Part shown: piece by piece, positions 48,949-57,694 of the stretch
Layout: every line of letters starts with the position of its first letter
How positions within the stretch are numbered: the first letter of the stretch is position 1
Assembly: GCF_014648075.1 (NCBI RefSeq)
Contig: NZ_BMQK01000001.1
Span: 558,001 to 622,000 of the forward strand
Length of the DNA: 64,000 bases
DNA from: Streptomyces ruber
GTDB lineage: Bacteria; Actinomycetota; Actinomycetes; Streptomycetales; Streptomycetaceae
Direction of reading: 5' to 3'
The notes under the pieces: generated by a model
Database searches by the model: none
What the model saw: only the letters and a program-made list of their open reading frames with translations
What the model was told of the DNA's origin: nothing
Position numbers and translations under genes: made by a program

Positions 48949-51900
48949 TCAGGACGCTCCCGGCACCGGCACCCCCATCACCTCCCGTGCATGGCGGTCC
49001 GGGACCATGCCGAGGGACCAGGCCCGCCAGCCCGCCTCCAGGTCGACCCCCCGCTCCAGGAGCAGCTGGTACGCCTCCAGGTACTCGTCCAGCTTCGTGT
49101 CGCGCAGGGGATGCGCGGCGCGGGCCAGCTGGGCCAGTTCCTCCTGCGCGACGGCCGTGCCGATCTCGACGCCGCCGGGGGCCGCGTACGGCAGCAGGGT
49201 GCAGCGCAGGAAGCGGGCCCAGTCCTCGCCGCGGCGGTCGCCGTACGACATGAAGAGGGCCACCGCCTCGTCGCACAGCGCGAGGGCCTGCCCGGTGCGG
49301 GCGTTGCCCGCGTCCACCACCGCCAGTTCCAGACAGGTCCATGCCTCGCCGTGGGCGACGCCGACGCGCTGGAAGTCCGCGCGGCCCTCGACGAGCAGCT
49401 GGCGGGCGAAGCCGGAGTTGCGCAGCGAACCCGTCTGGACCGCGCGCTGGTCGCGGGTGACCCGGCCCGAGTGGTGCCGGGCACAGGCCAGCCCGTACAC
49501 GTCCCGCATCCGGGAGAACATCGTGCGGGCGCGCTCCAGCTCGCGCACCGCGCGGTCGAGGTCGCCCGTCTCCTCCAGGGCCTGGCCGAGGTAGTACAGC
49601 GTCCAGGCCACCCCGCGGGCGTCCTCGCTCTCCTGGTGGCGCGAGGAGGCCCGGCGCAGGCCGTCGACCGCGGCGGACGCGTCCCCGGCGACCAGCCGGG
49701 CGCGGGCGAGCTGGGTCAGCGCCCACGCCTCGCCGCGGGCGTCGCGGGTCCGCCCGTACAGGTCCAGGGCGCTGCGCAGCTGCTCCTCCGCCTCCGGTAC
49801 GTCGCCCATCCGCAGGCAGAGCTGGCCGAGCTGGTAGTGGGCCCAGGCCTCGCCGTGCACCGACTGGCCCTCGCGGTGCAGCCGCAGGGAACGGGTGAGC
49901 AGGTCGTACGCCTCCGCCAGGCGGGCCCGGTCGCGCTCCACCGCCGCCAGCGCGTGCATGGTCCACGCGCGGTCCACGGACAGCTCCTGCGTCTGCTGGA
50001 GGTCCAGCGCCTCCCGGAGCCTGGCCGCCGCCTCGGGGAGGTTGCCCTGGTGGTGCAGGGTGATGCCCAGCGAGGTGAGGGCCCGGGCGGCGCCCGCGTC
50101 GTGGCGGGCCTCCATGTACAGGTCGACCACGGAGGACAGCGTCGTGCGCGCCTTGTCCAGCTCGCCCAGCTGGCGGGCGGCGATGCCGGTGCGCCACTGC
50201 ACCGAGCGGATCAGCAGGCCCTGGTCGACGGCGCGCGCCAGCTCGCTGATCTCGCCGAGGCGGTAGAGGTCGCCGCGCAGCAGGCAGTAGTCGCAGAGGG
50301 CGCCCAGCAGATTGAGCACGGCCGCCTGGTCCACGCCCTCGGTGTGCCGCAGCGTGGAGGTGATGAAGCTCGACTCGTCGTCCAGCCAGCGCAGCGCCTC
50401 GTCGAGCGAGGTGAAGCCGTGCGGGCCGAACCGGTCCGAGCGCGTGGACATCTTGCCGTCGACCAGCCGCAGCACCGAGTCGGCGAGCTCCGCGTAGTTG
50501 ACGATCAGGCGCTCCTGGGCCGCCGTGCGCTCGGCGGGTTCCTCCTCGTCCAGCAGCCGGGCCTGCGCGAAGACCCGGACGAGGTCGTGCAGCCGGTACC
50601 GGTCGCCGCGGACGTGGTCGAGCAGTCCGGCACGGGCCAGCGCGGCCAGGTGGCGCTTCGCCTCCGTCTCGTCCGTGGCGAGCAGGGAGGCCGCGGCGGC
50701 GGCGCCCAGGGACGCCCGGCCCGCCAGCGCGAGGCGCCGCAGCAGCCGGCGCGCGGACTCGGACTGGTCGGTGTAGCGCAGCCACAGGGCGCGTTCGACG
50801 GGCTCGACCGGGCCGTACGCGCCCAGGTCCGCGGCGAGCGCGCGGAGCGTGCGCGGCCCCAGGGCGGAGCCCGCGACGCGCAGCGCGAGGGGCAGCCCGC
50901 CGCACAGCTCCCGCACGCGCCCGGCGGACTCGGCGTCGTACGGGTCCGGCCTCTCCTGCGCGGTCGCGGCGAGCAGTTCCTCCGCGCCCGCCTCGTCCAG
51001 GGGTTCGACGGGGAGCTGGTGCACCCGGGCGGAGAGGCCGGCGGGCAGGGGGAGGGGTCTGCGGGCGGTGACGAGGACGAGGCTGTCGGAGCGCTCGGGA
51101 ACGAGGGCACGGACCTGCTCCGGGGTCCGGGCGTCGTCCAGGACGATGGTCACCGGCAGCCCGGTCAGTTGCTGGTGGTACAGCTCGGTGAGCCGTTTGA
51201 CCTGCTGTTCCGGGGAGGAGCGCTCACGGAACAGCAGTTGCTCGCGGGGCGCGCCGAGCCGGTTCAGCAGGTTCAGCAGGGCGTGCCGGGTGGACAGCGG
51301 CGGCTCCTCCGGGCTGTCGCCGCGCAGGTCCACGACGCACGCCCCGCGGAACTGGTCCTTCAGGTCGCGGGCCGCGCGCACCGCCAGCGTCGTCCGGCCG
51401 GAGCCCGGCGCGCCGTGCAGCACGACGACGGTCGGGCGGGTCTCGGTGCCGGCGCGGCCCGCGTGCACCCACTGCCGGATCCGGGCCAGCTCCGTCCGCC
51501 GGCCCGCGAACGGGCCCGCCGCCTCCGGGAGCTGCTGGAAGGACTGCTCCAGCACGCTGCGCCGACGGGCCGCCGCGCTCTTGTCCGCGCCCCGCAGCCG
51601 GGGCGCGCCCTTCTTCGCGCCCGCGCCCGCGCCGGTGCTCGCACTGAGCACGCGCTGCTGGTCCAGGAACGGTCTGATGCCGCGCACCTCCAGCGCGGTC
51701 AGCCACTGGAGCCGGAGCTGCTCGGGGCCGCCGGGCTGGCCGAGCGCGCCGGCGCGGTGGTGGGCGGCCGGGAGGTGCGCGGCGGTCACCTTCACGACGG
51801 TGGCCGCGGCGGCGACGACGCCCACGGTGGCCCCGGCGGTCAGCGCCGTGCCGGTACCGGTGCCGAGGGCCAGGTCGGCCACGGCCGCGGCGATGGCGGC

Positions 51901-52161
51901 GACGGCCGCGACCAGCAGGGGGGTGCCCGCCCCCTCCCTGGCGTAGCGCTGGGCGAAGGTGAGCCGGCCCTCCTCTGACTCGTCGAGCGCGCGTGTGTAC
52001 GCCTCGTACTCCTCGACGGCCGCCCCGGCCATGGAGTCGAGGGCCGCACGTGCCCGCGACAGCAGCACGGCACCGTCGGTGCGTCCGCCCGAGCGGCGCA
52101 CCTCCTCCTCCACGGCTCTGGCCAACAGCCGCTCGGCCTCGGCCCGGTGGCTGTCCCGCAT
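48949..52161 (-). CDS. STAND (NB-ARC) ATPase with TPR repeats
   Basis: 1070 residues. Order: helical N-terminal domain (1-77), hydrophobic Ala-rich stretch that may cross the membrane once or twice (~80-130), linker, NB-ARC P-loop ATPase from ~230 ([12 protein letters not shown]alker A near 247, VTIVLDDA Walker B, GLPLAL motif), winged helix, then about ten TPR units (600-1000; repeated [21 protein letters not shown]). STAND proteins are signal-sensing switches; the TPR part usually binds the trigger. No SARP or other DNA-binding domain is fused. ATG at 52161 with GGAGGGGG upstream. Function unknown; could be regulatory or a defence-type sensor. Confidence 0.83.
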   Translation of the reverse strand: MRDSHRAEAERLLARAVEEEVRRSGGRTDGAVLLSRARAALDSMAGAAVEEYEAYTRALDESEEGRLTFAQRYAREGAGTPLLVAAVAAIAAAVADLALGTGTGTALTAGATVGVVAAAATVVKVTAAHLPAAHHRAGALGQPGGPEQLRLQWLTALEVRGIRPFLDQQRVLSASTGAGAGAKKGAPRLRGADKSAAARRRSVLEQSFQQLPEAAGPFAGRRTELARIRQWVHAGRAGTETRPTVVVLHGAPGSGRTTLAVRAARDLKDQFRGACVVDLRGDSPEEPPLSTRHALLNLLNRLGAPREQLLFRERSSPEQQVKRLTELYHQQLTGLPVTIVLDDARTPEQVRALVPERSDSLVLVTARRPLPLPAGLSARVHQLPVEPLDEAGAEELLAATAQERPDPYDAESAGRVRELCGGLPLALRVAGSALGPRTLRALAADLGAYGPVEPVERALWLRYTDQSESARRLLRRLALAGRASLGAAAAASLLATDETEAKRHLAALARAGLLDHVRGDRYRLHDLVRVFAQARLLDEEEPAERTAAQERLIVNYAELADSVLRLVDGKMSTRSDRFGPHGFTSLDEALRWLDDESSFITSTLRHTEGVDQAAVLNLLGALCDYCLLRGDLYRLGEISELARAVDQGLLIRSVQWRTGIAARQLGELDKARTTLSSVVDLYMEARHDAGAARALTSLGITLHHQGNLPEAAARLREALDLQQTQELSVDRAWTMHALAAVERDRARLAEAYDLLTRSLRLHREGQSVHGEAWAHYQLGQLCLRMGDVPEAEEQLRSALDLYGRTRDARGEAWALTQLARARLVAGDASAAVDGLRRASSRHQESEDARGVAWTLYYLGQALEETGDLDRAVRELERARTMFSRMRDVYGLACARHHSGRVTRDQRAVQTGSLRNSGFARQLLVEGRADFQRVGVAHGEAWTCLELAVVDAGNARTGQALALCDEAVALFMSYGDRRGEDWARFLRCTLLPYAAPGGVEIGTAVAQEELAQLARAAHPLRDTKLDEYLEAYQLLLERGVDLEAGWRAWSLGMVPDRHAREVMGVPVPGAS

Positions 52162-52390
52162 GTCACGTCCCCCTCCGACGACAACGGCCTCCGTCGGACC
52201 AGTGTCCTGCGGACGGAGCACGAGCGCGAGAGAGCCGTGCACCCCCAAGTGCCCCGCCGACGTGGCGGTTTCGGGTGTGTCCGGTGAAGGCGGTGGCCCG
52301 CCGGGAGCGCGGCCGGAACCGACGCGCGGGGGTGTGCCGGCCGGCCGGGTACGCACCTCGCCGCCACTCGTCGTGCACCGGCCCGGCCCG
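52162..52390. other. Upstream region of the STAND gene
   Basis: About 230 bp of GC-rich noncoding DNA between the STAND gene start and the large repeat array. It should contain the STAND promoter; no clear -35/-10 pair found. The gap to the DUF255 gene is 856 bp in all. Confidence 0.45.
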
Positions 52391-52990
52391 GCCACGGTGC
52401 GCGGGCCGGCGGCGCCGGACGGCACCCGGCGCCCCCGTTGCCCCGCGCCGGGGTCGATCCGGGCGGACCACTCCGTGGGACGAGTCCGATGCTCGTCGCC
52501 CACGGCCGTCGCCCGTCGCTCGCCGTCCGCCGGGAGACCGGCCGTCGCTCGCCGTCCGCCGGGAGACCGGCCGTCGCTCGCCGTCCGTCGGGAGACCGGC
52601 CGTCGGTCGCTGTCCGCCGGCCACCGGCCCGGCCACGGTGCGCGGGCCGGAGGCACCGGCGGCACCGAAGGCACCGGGTGGCGCCCAGCGGCACCGGGCG
52701 GCACCCGGCGCCCCCGTTGCCCCGCGCCGGGGTGGATCCGGGCGGACCACCCCGTGGGACGAGTCCGATGCTCGTCGCCCACGGCCGTCGCCCGTCGCTC
52801 GCCGTCCGCGGGGAGACCGGCCGTCGGTCGCTGTCCGCCGGCCACCGGCCCGGCCACGGTGCGCGGGCCGGAGGCACCGGCGGCACCGAAGGCACCGGGT
52901 GGCGCCCAGCGGCACCGGGCGGCACCCGGCGCCCCCGTTGCCCCGCCCCGGGGTCGACCCGGGCGGACCACCCCGTGGTACATGGCCCGA
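52391..52990. repeat. Nested tandem-repeat array (221-241-nt units with 29-nt subrepeats)
   Basis: Large units begin with GCCACGGTGCGCGGGCCGG at 52391, 52632 and 52853 (periods 241 and 221). Within unit 1 a 29-nt subrepeat (GTCGCTCGCC..., starts 52515, 52544, 52573) is present three times; unit 2 has one copy. Units 2 and 3 also share GGCACCGAAGGCACCGGGTGG. It also contains repeated ACCACCCCGTGGGACGAG-like hairpins. Noncoding, although several frames stay open. Confidence 0.85.
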
Positions 52991-53017
52991 TGCGGGTACT
53001 GCGGCAGGATGGACACC

Positions 53018-55102
53018 ATGCCGAACCGACTGGCCCAAGAGACCTCGCCCTACCTCCTCCAGCACGCCGAGAACCCCGTGGACTGGTGGCCCTGGTCGCC
53101 GGAGGCCTTCGAGGAGGCGCGCAGGCGGGACGTGCCCGTGCTGCTCAGCGTGGGGTACAGCTCCTGTCACTGGTGCCACGTCATGGCGCACGAGTCCTTC
53201 GAGGACGCCGAGACCGCCGCGTACCTGAACGCGCACTTCGTCAGCGTGAAGGTCGACCGGGAGGAGCGGCCCGACGTCGACGCGGTGTACATGGAGGCCG
53301 TGCAGGCGGCCACCGGGCACGGCGGCTGGCCCATGACCGTGTTCCTCACCGCGGACGCCGCGCCGTTCTACTTCGGCACCTACTTCCCGCCCGAGCCCCG
53401 GCACGGCATGGCGTCCTTCCGGCAGGTCCTCCAGGGCGTGCGGGCCGCCTGGACCGACCGCCGGGACGAGGTCGCCGAGGTCGCCGGGAAGATCGTCCAG
53501 GACCTGGCCGGGCGGGAGCTGAAGTACGGGGGCGTGGACGTCCCCGGTGAGCAGGAGCTGGCGCAGGCCCTGCTCGGGCTCACCCGGGAGTACGACGCCG
53601 CGCACGGCGGGTTCGGCGGGGCGCCCAAGTTCCCGCCGTCCATGGCCGTCGAGTTCCTGTTGCGGCACCATGCGCGGACCGGCGCCGAAGGCGCTCTGCA
53701 GATGGCTCGGGACACCTGCGAGCGCATGGCCCGCGGCGGCATCTACGACCAGCTCGGCGGCGGGTTCGCGCGGTACTCCGTGGACCGGGAGTGGGTGGTG
53801 CCCCACTTCGAGAAGATGCTGTACGACAACGCGCTGCTCTGCCGTGTCTACGCCCATCTGTGGCGCTCCACCGGGTCAGAGCTGGCCCGTCGCGTCGCCC
53901 TGGAGACCGCCGACTTCATGGTGCGCGAGCTGCGCACCGCCGAGGGCGGGTTCGCCTCCGCGCTCGACGCCGACAGCGAAGAGCAGGTGCCGGGCGAAGC
54001 CCGTCCTCAGAAGGGCGGTGGTGGGCGTCGGGAGGGCGGCAGCGGCAAGCATGTGGAGGGCGCGTACTACGTGTGGACGCCCGGGCAGCTCGCCGAGGTG
54101 CTCGGGGAGGACGACGCCCGGCTCGCCGCCCAGTACTTCGGGGTGACCGAGGAGGGCACGTTCGAGCACGGGCAGTCGGTGCTGCAACTGCCGCAGCACG
54201 AGGGCGTGTTCGACGCCGGGCGCGTCGAGTCCGTCAAGCGCCGGCTGCTGGACGCGCGTGCCCTGCGGCCCGCACCCGGCCGCGACGACAAGGTGGTCGC
54301 CGCCTGGAACGGGCTCGCCGTCGCCGCCCTCGCCGAGACCGGCGCCTACTTCGAGCGGCCGGACCTCGTCGAGGCCGCGCTCGCCGCCGCCGACCTCCTC
54401 GTCCGGCTGCACCTGGACGAGCACGGGCGGCTCACCCGTACCAGCAGGGACGGCCACGCCGGCGGCAACGCGGGCGTCCTGGAGGACTACGCCGACGTCG
54501 CCGAGGGCTTCCTCGCGCTCGCCTCCGTCACCGGGGAGGGCGTCTGGCTGGAGTTCGCCGGGCTCCTCCTCGACCAGGTGCTCGACCGGTTCACCGACCC
54601 CGAGTCCGGCTCCCTGTACGACACGGCCGCCGACGCCGAGCAGCTCATCCGCCGCCCGCAGGACCCGACCGACAACGCCACCCCGTCCGGCTGGTCCGCC
54701 GCCGCGGGCGCCCTGCTCGGCTACGCCGCCCACACCGGCTCCGAACGCCACCGCACCGCCGCCGAGCGGGCGCTGGGTGTCGTCAAGGTGCTCGGGCCGC
54801 GAGCGCCGCGCTTCACCGGCTGGGGGCTCGCCACCGCCGAGGCGCTCCTCGACGGGCCGCGCGAGATCGCGGTCGTGGGCCCGGACGGTCATCCGGGCAC
54901 GAGGGCCCTGCACCGTACGGCCCTGCTCGGCACCGCGCCCGGCGCCGTGGTCGCCGCGGGCGCGCCGGGGAGCGACGAGCTGCCGCTGCTGGCCGACCGG
55001 CCGCTCGTCGGCGGCGAACCGGCCGCGTACGTCTGCCGCAACTTCACCTGCGACGCCCCGACGACGGACGCGGACCGCCTCCGCACGGTGCTGAACGGCT
55101 AG
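53018..55102 (+). CDS. DUF255 thioredoxin-fold protein (YyaL/SSP411 family)
   Basis: 694 residues. N-terminal thioredoxin-like domain with [16 protein letters not shown] and the active CxxC, Cys50-His-Trp-Cys53 ([16 protein letters not shown]), followed by an (alpha/alpha)6-like domain with [16 protein letters not shown], and a C-terminal YVC..FTC motif. The family is found from bacteria to humans (spermatogenesis-associated protein 20) and is thought to be a redox or sugar-isomerase-like enzyme without a settled reaction. CAGGAT ends 7 nt before the ATG at 53018, so the mRNA may be leaderless. It lies next to the repeat array. Confidence 0.9.
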   Translation: MPNRLAQETSPYLLQHAENPVDWWPWSPEAFEEARRRDVPVLLSVGYSSCHWCHVMAHESFEDAETAAYLNAHFVSVKVDREERPDVDAVYMEAVQAATGHGGWPMTVFLTADAAPFYFGTYFPPEPRHGMASFRQVLQGVRAAWTDRRDEVAEVAGKIVQDLAGRELKYGGVDVPGEQELAQALLGLTREYDAAHGGFGGAPKFPPSMAVEFLLRHHARTGAEGALQMARDTCERMARGGIYDQLGGGFARYSVDREWVVPHFEKMLYDNALLCRVYAHLWRSTGSELARRVALETADFMVRELRTAEGGFASALDADSEEQVPGEARPQKGGGGRREGGSGKHVEGAYYVWTPGQLAEVLGEDDARLAAQYFGVTEEGTFEHGQSVLQLPQHEGVFDAGRVESVKRRLLDARALRPAPGRDDKVVAAWNGLAVAALAETGAYFERPDLVEAALAAADLLVRLHLDEHGRLTRTSRDGHAGGNAGVLEDYADVAEGFLALASVTGEGVWLEFAGLLLDQVLDRFTDPESGSLYDTAADAEQLIRRPQDPTDNATPSGWSAAAGALLGYAAHTGSERHRTAAERALGVVKVLGPRAPRFTGWGLATAEALLDGPREIAVVGPDGHPGTRALHRTALLGTAPGAVVAAGAPGSDELPLLADRPLVGGEPAAYVCRNFTCDAPTTDADRLRTVLNG

Positions 55103-55118
55103 GGCCGCGCGGCGGTGG

Positions 55119-55325
55119 TCAGGCGCCGCCGCTCACGAGCAGCAGGGTCAGCGCCGACAGGGCGGCCCACTGCAGCAGTGCGGCCCCGAATCTGGCGTAC
55201 GTCCACCGGGTCCGGGGCCACACCGTCGCCGTCAGTCCGAGGGCCGCCGTCGTGCAGAACAGGCCCCACAGCACGCCGCCGGGGGCGGGCGAGAGGACCT
55301 CGCCGTAGGTGAGTGCGGTGTCCAT
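55119..55325 (-). CDS. Small two-helix membrane protein
   Basis: 68 residues with two membrane helices (GGVLWGLFCTTAALGLTATVW and FGAALLQWAALSALTLLLV) joined by a basic loop (PRTRWTYAR). It would form a membrane hairpin. No family recognised. ATG at 55325. Its upstream region carries a five-copy series of GTTGAGTAC words, shared with the mmpB upstream region, so it is probably under specific regulation. Confidence 0.6.
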   Translation of the reverse strand: MDTALTYGEVLSPAPGGVLWGLFCTTAALGLTATVWPRTRWTYARFGAALLQWAALSALTLLLVSGGA

Positions 55326-55370
55326 GCCGTCCAGCGAACCGCGGGGACGGCCGCCGGTGACCGGCTCGCC

Positions 55371-55449
55371 TACTCAACCGCGTACTCAACCTGTCCGACA
55401 TGTACTCAACGGTGTGACGTGTACGCAACTGCGCGGCGTGTACTCAGCC
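55371..55449. promoter_or_regulatory. Array of TACTCAAC words (GTTGAGTAC on the reverse strand)
   Basis: Words at 55371, 55383, 55403, 55422 (TACGCAAC) and 55441 (TACTCAGC) with spacings 12, 20, 19 and 19 nt, in front of the small membrane gene. The 19-20-nt spacing puts copies about two helical turns apart, as in cooperative binding sites. Confidence 0.5.
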
Positions 55450-56175
55450 CGCCCGGGTGCGCATGCTCAACGCCTGTCGCACGATCGCGTCGAGCTGCTC
55501 GTGGTGGGCGCCCCGCCAGTACGCGCGACCGCAGTCACGGCACTGCGCGAACACGTCGTACGTCCGCCGGGTGCCGCCCTCCAGCCGGTCCGCGACCTCC
55601 TCCTTGGTGGCCTCCTTCAGCAGGCCGTTGCAGGCGGTGCACCGGGTCCACGGGCGCAGCTCGGGCGCGAACCGGTCCAGCACGTCCCGCAGCTGCTCGT
55701 CGGGCTTCGTGCTGTACACGAACGCGCCCGCCCACAGCTCGCGGCGGCGCAGCAGGCCCCGGTCGCGGCTGAGCATGACCCGGCGTTCGGCGGCCGAGCG
55801 GGTGGCGAGGGCGGGGTCGCCGATGTCGGTGGACTCGTAGGCGGCGTCCACACCGAGCAGGCGCAGCCGGCGGGCGAGGGTGCCGAGGTGGACGTCGAGG
55901 AGGAAGCGGAGCGGGGCGCCGGGGACGGCCTGCGGACGGGTCACCGGGCGCACCTCGACGTGCTCTCCGGCGGCGGGGACGTGGGACGTCGGCACCTGGC
56001 GGCCGTCCACCAGGAGGACGCCGACCTCCGTGAGGGGCACGCCGAGCGACTCGACGACATGGCCGAGCGTCGAGACGCCGTCGGTCGCGACCGCGGTGGC
56101 GCCCGCGCGCCGCCCGTGCGGCACGAACAGGCCCAGCTCGGGGGCGAACTCCACGTGGATCTCCGGTCCGTTCAC
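55444..56175 (-). CDS. Mut7-C RNase-like protein with N-terminal ubiquitin-like domain
   Basis: 243 residues. N-terminal ~90 residues are a ThiS/MoaD-like beta-grasp fold (IHVEFAPELGLFVPHGRR ... VGVLLVDGRQVP ... GEHVEVRPV). The Mut7-C domain follows: FLLDVHLGTLARRLRLLGVDAAYE, RRVMLSRDRGLL, then a zinc ribbon of four Cys (CTACNGLL ... CRDCGRAYWRG). Mut7-C is a PIN-like nuclease fold predicted to act on RNA; the beta-grasp fusion is common in bacteria. GTG start at 56175. No experimental role known to me. Confidence 0.85.
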   Translation of the reverse strand: MNGPEIHVEFAPELGLFVPHGRRAGATAVATDGVSTLGHVVESLGVPLTEVGVLLVDGRQVPTSHVPAAGEHVEVRPVTRPQAVPGAPLRFLLDVHLGTLARRLRLLGVDAAYESTDIGDPALATRSAAERRVMLSRDRGLLRRRELWAGAFVYSTKPDEQLRDVLDRFAPELRPWTRCTACNGLLKEATKEEVADRLEGGTRRTYDVFAQCRDCGRAYWRGAHHEQLDAIVRQALSMRTRAG

Positions 56176-56641
56176 CGGGTCAGGATGTCATGGGGCGCGT
56201 CGTACGGCGGATTCTTTTCCCGGCCGGGACCGCGGGCCGGGACCACCGGCCGGGACCGCGGGCCGGGACCACCGGCCGGGACCACGGACCCCGGGCGGTG
56301 TCCACCGGCCGGGACCACGGACCCCGGGCGGTGTCCACCTGCGGGCACCTGCCGGGCCCGCCGTTCCCGCGGGCCGGTCGCGCTGCCGAGGGCGCGGTCG
56401 GCCAGCTCCGGCAGGCCGTCGCCTCGTACCCCTGCTGCCCGGTCAGCTCCCAGGTGGCGTCCCTGATCGCGGTGCGCGTCCGGAGCTTCTTCGCTTCCGC
56501 AGGCTCTGCCGCGGGCCGGCCTCGGGAGCAGGGGTACGTGCCGTGGTCATGCGGGTCGGTGTCCCGCGCGGGCGCGGGGCGCGTGATGGGCCGGACGGGG
56601 TACGGAACGCGGGCCGCCCGGCGCCGGATCCGGGTGCCGGA
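56176..56641. other. Intergenic region between Mut7-C and hemolysin III genes
   Basis: 466 bp without a supported gene. The left part (56229-56339) is a minisatellite (listed separately). Right of it lies an 11-bp inverted repeat, GTACCCCTGCT at 56426-56436 and AGCAGGGGTAC at 56527-56537, 90 nt apart. The stretch between them has a weak coding look on the plus strand and may be a decayed gene. Confidence 0.5.
56229..56339. repeat. 26/33-nt tandem repeat
   Basis: Two exact 26-nt units (ACCGCGGGCCGGGACCACCG...) at 56229 and 56255, then a 33-nt variant at 56281 and a truncated copy at 56314-56339. All contain ACCGGCCGGGACCAC. Confidence 0.85.
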
Positions 56642-57355
56642 TCAGTGGTGCTGGTACGCCACCAGCGAGATGCCGACGTAGTGCACGACGAACGCGGCGA
56701 GGGTGAAGGAGTGGAAGACCTCGTGGAAGCCGAACCAGCGCGGTGACGGGTTGGGGCGCTTGAGGCCGTAGATCACGCCGCCCGCGCTGTAGAGGATGCC
56801 GCCGACGACGACCAGGACGAGCACGGCGATGCCGCCCGTGCGCAGGAAGTCCGGCAGGAAGAAGACGGCCGCCCAGCCCATCGCGATGTAGCAGGGGGTG
56901 TAGAGCCAGCGCGGGGCGCCGATCCAGAACACGCGGAAGACTATGCCCGCCGCGGCGGCGGCCCAGATCCCCCACAGCAGCCACCGGCCCTTGGCGTCGG
57001 GCAGCAGCAGGAGCGTCAGCGGGGTGTACGTGCCCGCGATGATCAGGAAGATGTTGGCGTGGTCGAGCCGGCGCAGCACGGCGTCCGCGCGCGGGCTCCA
57101 GTTGCCCCGGTGGTAGAGGGCGCTGACGCCGAAGAGCAGACAGGCGGTCAGGACGTAGATGCCGCACGCTATGCGCCCGCGGGTCGAGGGCGCGAGGGCG
57201 GTGAGCACCAGGCCCGCGACGACGACGGCCGGGAACATGCCGGCGTGCAGCCAGCCGCGGAGCTTGGGCTTGACCGGATGCGGCAGGGAGAGCGCCTGGG
57301 GACCACGGCCGGCGGCCTGCGTGTCCGTGGGCGCGTCGGGGACGGACGCAGTCAT
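56642..57355 (-). CDS. Hemolysin III / PAQR-family membrane protein
   Basis: 237 residues with seven membrane helices. PAQR signatures: SALYHRGNWSP (Ser/His), LDHANIFLIIAGTYTPL (Asp/His), FHEVFHSFTLAAFVVHYVGI (two His). The three His and Asp probably bind zinc; relatives are receptors or ceramidase-like hydrolases, and bacterial members are called hemolysin III without proof of toxin action. TACGAT (57363-57368 on the reverse strand) ends 7 nt before the ATG at 57355, so it looks leaderless. An inverted-repeat region just upstream may be its operator. Confidence 0.9.
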   Translation of the reverse strand: MTASVPDAPTDTQAAGRGPQALSLPHPVKPKLRGWLHAGMFPAVVVAGLVLTALAPSTRGRIACGIYVLTACLLFGVSALYHRGNWSPRADAVLRRLDHANIFLIIAGTYTPLTLLLLPDAKGRWLLWGIWAAAAAGIVFRVFWIGAPRWLYTPCYIAMGWAAVFFLPDFLRTGGIAVLVLVVVGGILYSAGGVIYGLKRPNPSPRWFGFHEVFHSFTLAAFVVHYVGISLVAYQHH

Positions 57356-57370
57356 GCACCGCATCGTACC

Positions 57371-57389
57371 TACGGAACCGTAAGTTACG
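57371..57389. promoter_or_regulatory. Candidate operator of the hemolysin III gene
   Basis: TACGGAACCGTAAGTTACG: overlapping inverted repeats TACGG/CCGTA and GTAA/TTAC directly behind the gene's -10 hexamer, where bound protein would block polymerase. The TACGG-x-CCGTA style is common for TetR-type operators. Confidence 0.45.
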
Positions 57390-57694
57390 TGTCAGTCCTG
57401 GGCTTTGGGTGGCCAGGAGTGGCCATGGTCTCACGGCATCCGGCGCTTCCCGGGGGTGCGAAGTCAACGTTAGGTGTCATACGGGGATCGACCGGGCGAA
57501 ATGCTCCGAGTGGCGCGGCTCACGCCGCTCAATTGTGAGGCCCTCTGGACATCTGCGCAGACAGGTCGGATGATCAAATGAGTGCGGTCGGCACCGGATG
57601 AGCGCCAGAACGCCCCACCGTGAAGCATCCGGGTCGCAGCCCCCACGGGGCCTTCAACGACAAAACCCTCACTCAGCCTCACTTAGGAGCAATC
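57390..57694 (+). promoter_or_regulatory. pckG upstream region with candidate promoter
   Basis: Noncoding DNA between hemolysin III and pckG. Candidate promoter: TGGACA (57546-57551), 17-nt spacer, GATGAT (57569-57574). That would give a leader of about 115 nt before the GTG at 57695. The whole divergent gap is 339 bp. Confidence 0.4.

Noticed and set aside
52515..52622. 29-nt repeats near a STAND gene, considered as CRISPR
   Set aside because: Continuous tandem subrepeats with no unique spacers.
52163..53000. Large open frames running through the 52-53 kb array on both strands
   Set aside because: They arise from stop-poor GC repeats; neither has a ribosome site nor a recognisable fold, and they end inside true genes in another frame.
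56190..56681. Plus-strand open frame through the Mut7-C/hemolysin III gap
   Set aside because: Half of it is the minisatellite; overlaps the true hemolysin III gene in antisense; no start signal.
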